Assembly: GCF_937976265.1 (NCBI RefSeq)
Contig: NZ_CALJRX010000133.1
Location: forward strand, 1-6,193
Direction: 5' to 3'
Source: an uncultured Haemophilus sp.
GTDB lineage: Bacteria > Pseudomonadota > Gammaproteobacteria > Enterobacterales > Pasteurellaceae
Length of the DNA stretch: 6,193 nucleotides
A model generated the notes under the pieces. It made no database searches, was not told where the DNA came from, and saw only the letters and a list, made by a program, of their open reading frames with translations. Below are positions 1 through 5,963 of this stretch, one piece after another. Positions within the stretch are counted from its first letter, which is position 1. Each line of letters begins with the position of its first letter. Made by a program: the position numbers and the translations under genes.

Positions 1-50
1 CGATGGTAGTGTGGGGCTTCCCCATGTGAGAGTAGGACACCGCCAGGTAC
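1..50 (+). rRNA. rrf: 5S ribosomal RNA, 3' end (partial)
   Basis: These 50 bases align without gaps to the last 50 bases of E. coli 5S rRNA (about positions 71-120). The match includes the conserved CGATGGTAGT and GAGAGTAGG segments of loop E and its flanks, the TGGGG/CCCCA hairpin around base 18, and the CCGCCAGG strand that closes the terminal helix. Its pairing partner at the 5' end lies outside the window. 5S rRNA is part of the large ribosomal subunit. An intrinsic terminator starts ten bases later, so this is the distal end of an rRNA operon transcribed from the left. The exact mature 3' end (49-52) cannot be fixed from sequence alone. Confidence 0.93.
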
Positions 51-59
51 TGAATATAG

Positions 60-88
60 AACCCCGAGCTGAATGGCTTGGGGTTTTT
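60..88 (+). terminator. Rho-independent terminator of the rRNA operon
   Basis: A ten-pair stem is formed by bases 60-69 (AACCCCGAGC) and 76-85 (GCTTGGGGTT), with one G-U pair and a six-base loop (TGAATG). A run of five T (84-88) overlaps and follows the 3' arm. The position just after 5S rRNA fits an rRNA operon end. The other strand has no matching T-run, so the signal should act in one direction. Confidence 0.9.
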
Positions 89-125
89 GTTTATGGAGTT
101 TTGTTAAAGATTACTTTGACAATAT

Positions 126-134
126 AAGTGCGGT
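126..134 (+). repeat. DNA uptake signal sequence (Hin-type USS core)
   Basis: Exact AAGTGCGGT on the + strand. It is the only one of the seven copies here that lies outside coding sequence. An AT-rich stretch follows downstream (…TTTTTACG), as in the extended USS consensus. USS mark DNA for preferential uptake by competent Pasteurellaceae. No inverted partner is nearby, so it does not form a USS-pair terminator. Confidence 0.9.
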
Positions 135-168
135 AGAAAGTTAGGCTGTTTTTACGTAGAGAATATAT

Positions 169-209
169 AAAAAAGAGTTTACCCCAAACATCTGGGGATA
201 GGCTCCTTT
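169..209 (-). terminator. Possible bipartite hairpin terminator after glnE
   Basis: On the - strand, starting just after the glnE stop codon, an inner five-pair stem CCCCA/TGGGG (197-193 with 186-182) has a six-base loop. An outer seven-pair stem (209-203 with 177-171, one G-U pair) surrounds it, separated by an asymmetric internal loop. A run of six T (174-169) follows CTC. The outer stem consumes most of the T-run, and the inner stem alone is eight bases from it, so this is a weaker candidate than the rRNA terminator. Its position at the operon end supports it. Confidence 0.42.
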
Positions 210-215
210 AATCTT

Positions 216-3149
216 TTAAGAAAATAACTTATTCCAAAAAGAACAAACAAATTCTCTTTCTTCGATAAATTCTACATTATCAACAATGGTAGGCTTTCCT
301 AACAAGTTTAAATGATGAATTTTATTACGTAAGGCGACATAGCAGGATTTGAGCTTTTCGCAATCCTCTAGAGAAATAATGTGATATTCAGCCATTGAAT
401 CAAAGATACGGACGTTATCAGACCATTTGGTTAATATTGGATTAGCTGGGGCATTCGCAAGCATCAGATACTGGGCAATAAATTCAATATCAGTAATGCC
501 GCCACGATCTGTTTTGATATTAAAAAAGCCTTCTTTTGTGTGAGATAAATGTTCGTACATTTTTTCACGCATTTCTCTTACTTCAATTTTTAGCTGATTA
601 ATATCTCTTTGAGCGGAAAGTACATTACAGCGAATTTTTTCAAATTCTGCTTTTAATTCAGTTTCACCAAAAATAGCACGGCTACGGACAAGCGCTTGTT
701 TCTCCCATGTCCAAGCCTCATTGAGTTGATAGTTTTCAAATGCTTGAAGTGAACAGCCTAATAAGCCGGCATCGCCTGAAGGACGTAATCGCATATCAAC
801 ATCGTAAAGTATGCCTGCACTGGTGTTCATACTAAAAATGCTGACAATTTTTTGAGCCAATCTTAAATAGAATTGGTTACTATCAATGGATTTTTTCCCA
901 CCAATGGTTTGGCCTTCAACCGCTTGGTATAAAAAGACTAAATCCAAATCAGATTTATAACCGAGTTCAATTCCGCCTAATTTGCCGTAGCCGATAACTA
1001 AAAAGCCTTTTTCAGTTTTATCTACGAGATGTTCGGGGACCCCAAATCGTTGACTGACTTGTTGCCAGGCAAAATTGACGACGGCATCAATAATTGCTTC
1101 AGCTAGATAAGTGAGATGATCGCTCACTTTCATAACAGGCAATACGCCGAGAATATCGGCAGCTGCAACACGTAATAAAATGGACTGCTTGAATTGGCGT
1201 AAACCGTCAATGAATTGCTCTTCATCGTCTTGCGGTAAGCGCAGCATATATTGCTTTAATTCGTCAGGGTACTGTGTGAACGGTAATGGATTACGTAGTG
1301 CCTCAGTATTTAATAATTCATCGAGTAGAATAGGGTAACGAGCCACTTGCTCGGCAATCATCTGTGAGTGCGAACATAGTTCAATAAGCTGCTCAATGGC
1401 TTGAGGATTTTCTAAGAGCAATTCCAAATACGTCGTTCTACTCGCAATTTTATCGACAATATTGAGGATGCGTGGCAATAAAGTGCGGTAATCTTTTTGC
1501 TCAAATATTTGGGTGAAGATATTTGGCAATAAGTGAGCTAAAACTTCTCGACCTCGAGCGCCAATAACACGGCGCGCAAGCCCCTCTTTAAATTGAATAA
1601 GTTTATCTAAGATATCGGAAATCGCGTCCTCATCAATGTGATTATCGACTAACATTTGTTCAATATCATCGATATCACCTTCTAAAAAATCAATCCAATG
1701 ATTATTGTCATCGCTACGTTCATCTTTTTCTTCACCAATTAATGCATCAAAAACTGACCGCACTTTTTGTTGGTGTGATTGTAGCGTTTGATAGAAATCA
1801 TCCCAGTTTTCAATTGGATAAGATTTTATCGTAGCCTGATTGTTCTCATCTAAATAAGTGTATTCTCGACAAGCAACCATTAATCTAAGGCGATTTTCTT
1901 CATCTGTTGGCAGAAGTTGCGTTTGTTGGTCATCAATGGCTTGAAGCACGTTTTCAGTACGTCGTAGAAAGATATAAGCTTCTCTTAATTCATGATATTG
2001 CTGAGGCGTAATTAAACCGAGATCTCGTATTTCAGGAAGAAGTTTAAGCAATTCATGTTGTTGGAGCTTAATCTCACGTCCACCACGAATTAGCTGAAAA
2101 ACTTGCACAATAAATTCGATTTCTCGAATCCCGCCTGCTCCTAATTTAATATTGTCTTTTAAGCCACGACGACGCACTTCACGCTCAATTTTACCTTTCA
2201 TTTCACGTAACGCTTGAATCACACTAAAATCAATATAGCGTCGATATACAAAAGGACGAAGTAATTGTTGTAAGGTTTTTACATTGGGATCTTGCTCATC
2301 TGCGCCTAAAATACGCCCTTTGATCATGGCATAGCGTTCCCAGTCACGCCCTTGATCTTGGTAATATTGCTCCATTGCAGAAAAACTTAAGGCTAGTGCA
2401 CCGCTGTCGCCAAAAGGGCGAAGGCGCATATCCGTACGATAGACAAAACCATCTGGCGTAAATTGATCTAATGCATTAATCAGACGTTGTCCTAAACGGG
2501 TAAAAAATTTGGCGTTATCAACGGCCCGTCTTGCTCCAACAGTTTCGCCTTGTGAAGGATAGGTAAAAATTAAATCAATATCAGAGGAGAAATTTAGCTC
2601 AAAACCACCTAATTTTCCCATGCCAAGAATATAGAGTTGCTGTGGGTTGCCATTTTCATCACAAGGCGTGCCCATTTCTTCACAAGCTTGTTTATATAGC
2701 CAATCTCTCGCACCAATGATAAGGCTTTCAGCAAGTTGAGAAAGACGAATAAAAATTTCTTCTACGGTGGCAAGATTCAAGCTTTGACAGAAACTAAGTT
2801 TTGCCATTTCTTGATTACGAAAATTTCGTAGTATTTTGTAAAACTGTTCTTCGTTTTGGATAGTGGAGAGTTGGTCAGCTAAACGGCTAGCATAATGTTG
2901 ACAATCTGAAAATTGAGGCGGTGTTTGCCACCACTGGGCTAAAAAGTGCGGTTGTTTTTTTAAGACTTTTTCCAAGAAATCAGACAGACTGATGGCATAG
3001 TTTATTTGTCCGATTGGTGTCGTGAAATCTATTGCGTCTCGCTCGATTTGTTGGGTTATTTCATCAAGATTCATTTCAGGGAAATGTTGGCAAAGCACTT
3101 CGCCAAGTTGAATGAGTTTTTCAGTCGAAAGCGGAAGTGAAAGCGCCAT
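216..3149 (-). CDS. glnE: Bifunctional glutamine synthetase adenylyltransferase / adenylyl-removing enzyme
   Basis: This cytoplasmic enzyme adjusts glutamine synthetase (GlnA) to nitrogen supply by adding AMP to a tyrosine of each subunit or removing it, under the control of PII protein (GlnB) and glutamine. The 977-residue protein shows the family's duplicated nucleotidyltransferase fold. The N-terminal deadenylylating domain has GMGKLGG at 176-182, the DID metal site at D190/D192, DMRLRP at 240-245 and GAGGIREIEF at 337-346. The C-terminal adenylylating domain has GYGKLGG at 720-726, DLD at D734/D736, DMRLRP at 785-790 and GGITDIEF at 883-890. Both acidic pairs are intact, so both activities are expected. 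E. coli GlnE is about 946 residues; much of the excess is a probable insertion near 430-446. The ATG is preceded by AAGGGG at a six-base spacing. It is last in the cluster, three bases after miaA and in the same frame. Confidence 0.97.
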   Translation of the reverse strand: MALSLPLSTEKLIQLGEVLCQHFPEMNLDEITQQIERDAIDFTTPIGQINYAISLSDFLEKVLKKQPHFLAQWWQTPPQFSDCQHYASRLADQLSTIQNEEQFYKILRNFRNQEMAKLSFCQSLNLATVEEIFIRLSQLAESLIIGARDWLYKQACEEMGTPCDENGNPQQLYILGMGKLGGFELNFSSDIDLIFTYPSQGETVGARRAVDNAKFFTRLGQRLINALDQFTPDGFVYRTDMRLRPFGDSGALALSFSAMEQYYQDQGRDWERYAMIKGRILGADEQDPNVKTLQQLLRPFVYRRYIDFSVIQALREMKGKIEREVRRRGLKDNIKLGAGGIREIEFIVQVFQLIRGGREIKLQQHELLKLLPEIRDLGLITPQQYHELREAYIFLRRTENVLQAIDDQQTQLLPTDEENRLRLMVACREYTYLDENNQATIKSYPIENWDDFYQTLQSHQQKVRSVFDALIGEEKDERSDDNNHWIDFLEGDIDDIEQMLVDNHIDEDAISDILDKLIQFKEGLARRVIGARGREVLAHLLPNIFTQIFEQKDYRTLLPRILNIVDKIASRTTYLELLLENPQAIEQLIELCSHSQMIAEQVARYPILLDELLNTEALRNPLPFTQYPDELKQYMLRLPQDDEEQFIDGLRQFKQSILLRVAAADILGVLPVMKVSDHLTYLAEAIIDAVVNFAWQQVSQRFGVPEHLVDKTEKGFLVIGYGKLGGIELGYKSDLDLVFLYQAVEGQTIGGKKSIDSNQFYLRLAQKIVSIFSMNTSAGILYDVDMRLRPSGDAGLLGCSLQAFENYQLNEAWTWEKQALVRSRAIFGETELKAEFEKIRCNVLSAQRDINQLKIEVREMREKMYEHLSHTKEGFFNIKTDRGGITDIEFIAQYLMLANAPANPILTKWSDNVRIFDSMAEYHIISLEDCEKLKSCYVALRNKIHHLNLLGKPTIVDNVEFIEEREFVCSFWNKLFS
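1481..1489 (+). repeat. DNA uptake signal sequence (USS core) inside glnE
   Basis: Exact AAGTGCGGT on the + strand, opposite to glnE transcription. In the glnE frame it covers Y554-R555-T556-L557. A T-rich stretch follows (ATCTTTTTG), as in the extended consensus. Confidence 0.9.
1757..1765 (-). repeat. DNA uptake signal sequence (USS core) inside glnE, - strand
   Basis: Exact AAGTGCGGT on the - strand, the only copy here that is co-oriented with the genes. In the glnE frame it covers K462-V463-R464-S465. It is followed by CAGTTTTTGATG, a good fit to the extended USS with its AT-rich segment. Confidence 0.9.
2944..2952 (+). repeat. DNA uptake signal sequence (USS core) inside glnE 5' region
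   Basis: Exact AAGTGCGGT on the + strand, preceded by extra A bases and followed by a run of seven T (2955-2961). In the glnE frame it covers Q66-P67-H68-F69, in the poorly conserved N-terminal part of the protein. Confidence 0.9.
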
Positions 3150-3161
3150 AATTTACCCCTT
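3150..3161 (-). promoter_or_regulatory. glnE ribosome binding site overlapping the miaA stop
   Basis: Reading the - strand, AAGGGG (3161-3156) lies six bases before the glnE ATG (3149). The motif is also the last two sense codons of miaA (Lys-Gly), and the spacer contains the miaA TAA. Ribosomes finishing miaA therefore cover the glnE start site, which implies translational coupling. The TAA is in frame with glnE, so no start further upstream is possible. Confidence 0.8.
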
Positions 3162-4106
3162 AAAATGTTCGTCAATCTTGCGTAGTACGATTTCTTTGGC
3201 TTGTTGCGGTTGCAGACTATCTAGCCAATTTAATGGTGTTTTCCAGCCGCGTAGCCAGGTGATTTGTCGTTTGGCTAATTGTCGAGTTGCACAAATACCG
3301 CGGAAGACCATTTCTTCATGATCATAGTCACCTCGTAAATATTCCCACATTTGGCGATAGCCCACACAACGGATAGAAGGCAAATCAGGATGGAGATCTT
3401 CTCGTTGATAGAGTTTTTCTACTTCTTCTTGGAAGCCTAATTCGATCATTTTATGGAAACGTTGTTCAATACGTTGATGTAATACCGCGCGATCTTCTGG
3501 TGCAATAGCGAATTGTAAAAATTGATAAGGCAATTCTTCGCCTTTTTGTTCGGTTAATTCCGTTAATGATTTGCCCGTTAAATAGAATACTTCTAATGCA
3601 CGATTAATACGCTGTGAATCATTTGGATTGATACGCTCAGCAGAAATAGGATCAATTTTTTGTAATTCTTGATGAAGAGCAGGCCAGCCAAGTTTTTGCG
3701 CTTTTTCTTCAATCTCTAAGCGTAACTTTTCATCAGCAGATGGAAGGGGTGAAAGTCCTTCAATCAATGCTTTGTAATACAACATCGTGCCGCCAACCAA
3801 AAGCGGAATTTTACCTTGTGCGGTAATATCAGCCATTTCTCTGAGTGCATCGTCACGAAAATTCATCGCAGAATAACTTTCAGCGGGATCTAAAATATCA
3901 ATTAAGCGGTGAGGAGCAAGGGCAAGTTCTTCTTTAGAAGGCTTTGCCGTACCAATATCCATGCCTTTATAAATTAATGCAGAATCGACACTGATCACTT
4001 CCACTGGCAGGCTTTGACGCAATTGAATAGCAAGATCTGTTTTTCCTGAGGCCGTCGGTCCCATCAGAAAAAGTGCGGTTGGTTTGGAGTCAGTTTTTTG
4101 TGTCAT
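3153..4106 (-). CDS. miaA: tRNA dimethylallyltransferase (tRNA A37 prenylation)
   Basis: This cytoplasmic enzyme transfers a dimethylallyl group from dimethylallyl diphosphate to N6 of A37 in tRNAs that read codons starting with U. It is the first step of i6A/ms2i6A synthesis and aids reading-frame maintenance. The 317-residue length matches the family (E. coli 316). The P-loop GPTASGKT is at 16-23. It is followed by D41-S42 in DSALIYKGMDIGTAKP (41-56; D41 is the expected catalytic base), GGTMLYYKALIEGLSPLPSA (105-124), SIRCVGYRQMW (244-254) and ATRQLAKRQITW (273-284), the signature of the tRNA-binding end. The ATG is one base after the mutL stop; an in-frame TAA lies five codons upstream, so no earlier standard start exists. 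No Shine-Dalgarno sequence is visible, so reinitiation after mutL is inferred. The next possible Met (M15) would break into the P-loop strand. Confidence 0.97.
   Translation of the reverse strand: MTQKTDSKPTALFLMGPTASGKTDLAIQLRQSLPVEVISVDSALIYKGMDIGTAKPSKEELALAPHRLIDILDPAESYSAMNFRDDALREMADITAQGKIPLLVGGTMLYYKALIEGLSPLPSADEKLRLEIEEKAQKLGWPALHQELQKIDPISAERINPNDSQRINRALEVFYLTGKSLTELTEQKGEELPYQFLQFAIAPEDRAVLHQRIEQRFHKMIELGFQEEVEKLYQREDLHPDLPSIRCVGYRQMWEYLRGDYDHEEMVFRGICATRQLAKRQITWLRGWKTPLNWLDSLQPQQAKEIVLRKIDEHFKG
4071..4079 (+). repeat. DNA uptake signal sequence (USS core) at the start of miaA
   Basis: Exact AAGTGCGGT on the + strand, preceded by AAAA. In the miaA frame it encodes T10-A11-L12, immediately before the FLMGPTASGKT P-loop strand, so a conserved hydrophobic position is met by a USS codon. 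Confidence 0.9.
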
Positions 4107-4121
4107 ATTACAAATCAGTTA
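4104..4121 (-). promoter_or_regulatory. mutL-miaA reinitiation junction without Shine-Dalgarno
   Basis: The - strand reads TAA-T-ATG: mutL stop (4110-4108), one spacer base, then the miaA start (4106-4104). The bases before it (TTAACTGATTTG) hold no purine-rich motif that could pair with 16S rRNA. The geometry suits termination-reinitiation, with miaA output tied to mutL translation. This is inferred from spacing only. Confidence 0.6.
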
Positions 4122-5952
4122 AAAAAGGCTGCCAGTTAATCGGTTTCAGTAATGTATTAAATTTTTCTTGATGAGCTTTATTCAGTAAGCGTTCCGTTTC
4201 GCTTAATAAGCTGACTGCATCCGCTAACACTTCAATCGGTTTCATCTCTAGCGTCTGACAAAGTGCGGTCAGAAAATCAGGCATATTTTCTACATGTTCA
4301 GCAAGTAGGCTCACCACACATTTTTGTAAATTTTGTGTACGTAAAACCGTAGGCACTTTGTTTAATGTGAGGCGTAACTGAGCTTCATTTTCAATAAATT
4401 CAAAACCACTTTGTTGGAAAAAAGCTTTTTGTTTTTGCCATTGTTCAAATTGTTTTTCATCTAAGCGGAAAATAATCGGAATGAGCAACGGCTGTTGTGA
4501 AATTTCACCTTGTTGTAAGGTTAATTCATAATTTAAGGTTTGCAATTTAGCTAATGACATCAAATAAAACTGCTGATTTTGTTGTAAAAGCAATGCTTTA
4601 TTTTCAATTAATGCCAATGCGCGTAAATAGCCTGGTTCACTTGTCTGTGAGAGTGGTTCAACGACAGGTGTTGTTAAAACTTGAGAAGCTTCTGTTGAAC
4701 GTACTAATTCACCATATAAGCGTTGTTCCGCCTTTGTAGGTTGTTCACGATAACCATATGACGGAACGTATTCACGACGGTTTGAAAAGTGCGGTCGATT
4801 TTCTGATTGTTTTTCACGAGGCTGATGATAATTCGAGGCGAAAATATTTTGCCCTGCCGCCGCACGATTGGGTTTTGTTTCATAGTACGTTTGATACGAA
4901 GGAGAAGGCTCTCTTGCCTCATTTATCGCTGGCGCTAAATCCAATTCAGCTTGAGGAATGGCATTGAGCGCATTTGTTACGCCTTGGCAGATAAAGTCAT
5001 GAATTAAACGAGCTTGATGGAAACGCACCTCGTGTTTTGTTGGATGCACGTTGACATCGACATCATGTGGATTGAGGTCGATAAACAGTACAAATGCTGG
5101 GTATTGCTCAGTATGTAAATGTTCTGCATAAGCTTGGCGAATCGCATGGGTGATCACTTTATCTCGCACCATTCGCCCATTGATATAACAATAGCTCAAA
5201 TCATTTTGAGAACGTGTAAATTCAGGTGTCGCCACCCATCCGGAAAGATGCAAATCATCATGTTTCCAGTCAATGCGTAAGGCATGTTGAACAAAATCAT
5301 CGCCACAAATGGCAGCAACACGTTTTAGTTGTTGTTCTTCATTCATCGCAGGACGATATTGTCGAATCATTTTGCCGTTATGAGTGAGCGTAAACGCAAT
5401 ATTGAATTTTGCTAACGCAATGCGGCGAATGACCTCATCAATATGAGCAAATTCCGTTTTATCGGTGCGTAAGAATTTACGACGAGCAGGCGTGTTAAAA
5501 AAGAGATTCGCGACTTCAACTGTCGTGCCGACTGGATGAGACGCAGGTTTAATTGTGGTTTCCATCTCTCGCCCTTGCGCATAGACTTGCCATGCTTCAT
5601 TTTGCTCTGCAGTGCGAGAGGTCAGTGTGAGGCGAGAAACCGAGCTGATACTGGCAAGGGCTTCACCACGGAAACCTAAACTTAAAATGGCTTCGAGATC
5701 ATCAAGATCGGCAATTTTACTGGTCGCATGTCGAGCGAGTGCGAGGCTTAATTCTTCTTTAGGAATACCACTGCCATTATCTCGAATACGAATCAGGCTG
5801 GCGCCGCCGTTTTCAATATCAATATGAATTTTATTGGCACCGGCATCAAGGCTGTTTTCCACCAATTCTTTCACCACAGAAGCAGGGCGTTCGATCACTT
5901 CACCGGCGGCAATCTGGTTAGCCAGCTGTGGAGAAAGAATTTTGATTGCCAT
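4108..5952 (-). CDS. mutL: DNA mismatch repair protein MutL
   Basis: MutL is the ATP-driven coordinator of mismatch repair: it joins MutS at a mismatch and activates MutH and the UvrD helicase. The 614-residue length is close to E. coli's 615. The N-terminal GHKL ATPase shows E29 (catalytic) and N33 (magnesium) in VVKELVENSLDAGA, DNGSGI at 58-63, ATSK at 76-79, GFRGEAL at 93-99 and NTPARRKFL at 153-161. The transducer domain has YINGR at 256-260 and DVDVNVHPTKHEVRF at 297-311. A variable polar linker spans roughly 335-435. The C-terminal dimerisation domain carries QPLLIP at 487-492, matching the known beta-clamp-binding motif, and has no DQHAxxExxxxE endonuclease motif, as expected where MutH makes the nick. 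The ATG has AAGGA at a five-base spacing and lies eight bases after the amidase stop. Confidence 0.98.
   Translation of the reverse strand: MAIKILSPQLANQIAAGEVIERPASVVKELVENSLDAGANKIHIDIENGGASLIRIRDNGSGIPKEELSLALARHATSKIADLDDLEAILSLGFRGEALASISSVSRLTLTSRTAEQNEAWQVYAQGREMETTIKPASHPVGTTVEVANLFFNTPARRKFLRTDKTEFAHIDEVIRRIALAKFNIAFTLTHNGKMIRQYRPAMNEEQQLKRVAAICGDDFVQHALRIDWKHDDLHLSGWVATPEFTRSQNDLSYCYINGRMVRDKVITHAIRQAYAEHLHTEQYPAFVLFIDLNPHDVDVNVHPTKHEVRFHQARLIHDFICQGVTNALNAIPQAELDLAPAINEAREPSPSYQTYYETKPNRAAAGQNIFASNYHQPREKQSENRPHFSNRREYVPSYGYREQPTKAEQRLYGELVRSTEASQVLTTPVVEPLSQTSEPGYLRALALIENKALLLQQNQQFYLMSLAKLQTLNYELTLQQGEISQQPLLIPIIFRLDEKQFEQWQKQKAFFQQSGFEFIENEAQLRLTLNKVPTVLRTQNLQKCVVSLLAEHVENMPDFLTALCQTLEMKPIEVLADAVSLLSETERLLNKAHQEKFNTLLKPINWQPFLTDL
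4261..4269 (+). repeat. DNA uptake signal sequence (USS core) in mutL 3' region
   Basis: Exact AAGTGCGGT on the + strand, followed by CAGAAAATC and a later ATATTTT, in line with the extended consensus. In the mutL frame it encodes T562-A563-L564 in the C-terminal dimerisation domain. Confidence 0.9.
4787..4795 (+). repeat. DNA uptake signal sequence (USS core) in the mutL linker
   Basis: Exact AAGTGCGGT on the + strand, followed by CGATTTTCTGATTGTTTTT, a very good match to the extended USS with two AT-rich segments. In the mutL frame it covers R386-P387-H388-F389, within the unconserved interdomain linker where sequence constraint is low. Confidence 0.92.
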
Positions 5953-5963
5953 AGGATTCCTTA
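5953..5963 (-). promoter_or_regulatory. mutL ribosome binding site overlapping the amidase stop
   Basis: The - strand reads TAAGGA-ATCCT-ATG. AAGGA (5962-5958) is five bases before the mutL ATG, and its first two bases belong to the upstream TAA stop (5963-5961). This supports the chosen mutL start and coupling to the upstream amidase gene. Confidence 0.8.

Larger units (their letters stand above)
91..215. other. Convergent intergenic spacer between rrf and glnE
   Basis: This AT-rich spacer of about 125 bases separates the rRNA terminator from the glnE stop codon. Transcription converges on it from both sides. It contains one uptake signal sequence (126-134) and a possible hairpin terminator for the - strand. 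I see no convincing open reading frame, tRNA or complete promoter in it. Confidence 0.7.

Noticed and set aside
116..121. Perfect TTGACA hexamer on the + strand, a possible -35 box of a promoter reading into glnE antisense.
   Set aside because: At spacings of 16-18 bases the -10 position reads AAGTTA, AGTTAG or GTTAGG, none a credible TATAAT match. In AT-rich DNA a lone hexamer is likely by chance.
1481..1765. Oppositely oriented USS copies that might form a hairpin terminator.
   Set aside because: They are about 270 bases apart inside glnE with no T-run, unlike the closely spaced inverted USS pairs that act as terminators.
2955..2961. Run of seven T as a possible phase-variation tract in glnE.
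   Set aside because: The run is short, glnE is a housekeeping gene, and the stretch fits the T-rich flank of the adjacent USS.
3112..3321. 69-codon open frame on the + strand across the glnE-miaA junction.
   Set aside because: It lies opposite two well-supported genes, and its sequence is explained as the reverse of conserved coding DNA.
4704..4922. Overlapping open frames on both strands within the MutL linker region.
   Set aside because: The linker is under weak constraint, so alternative frames stay open by chance; none has recognisable protein features or a good start site.
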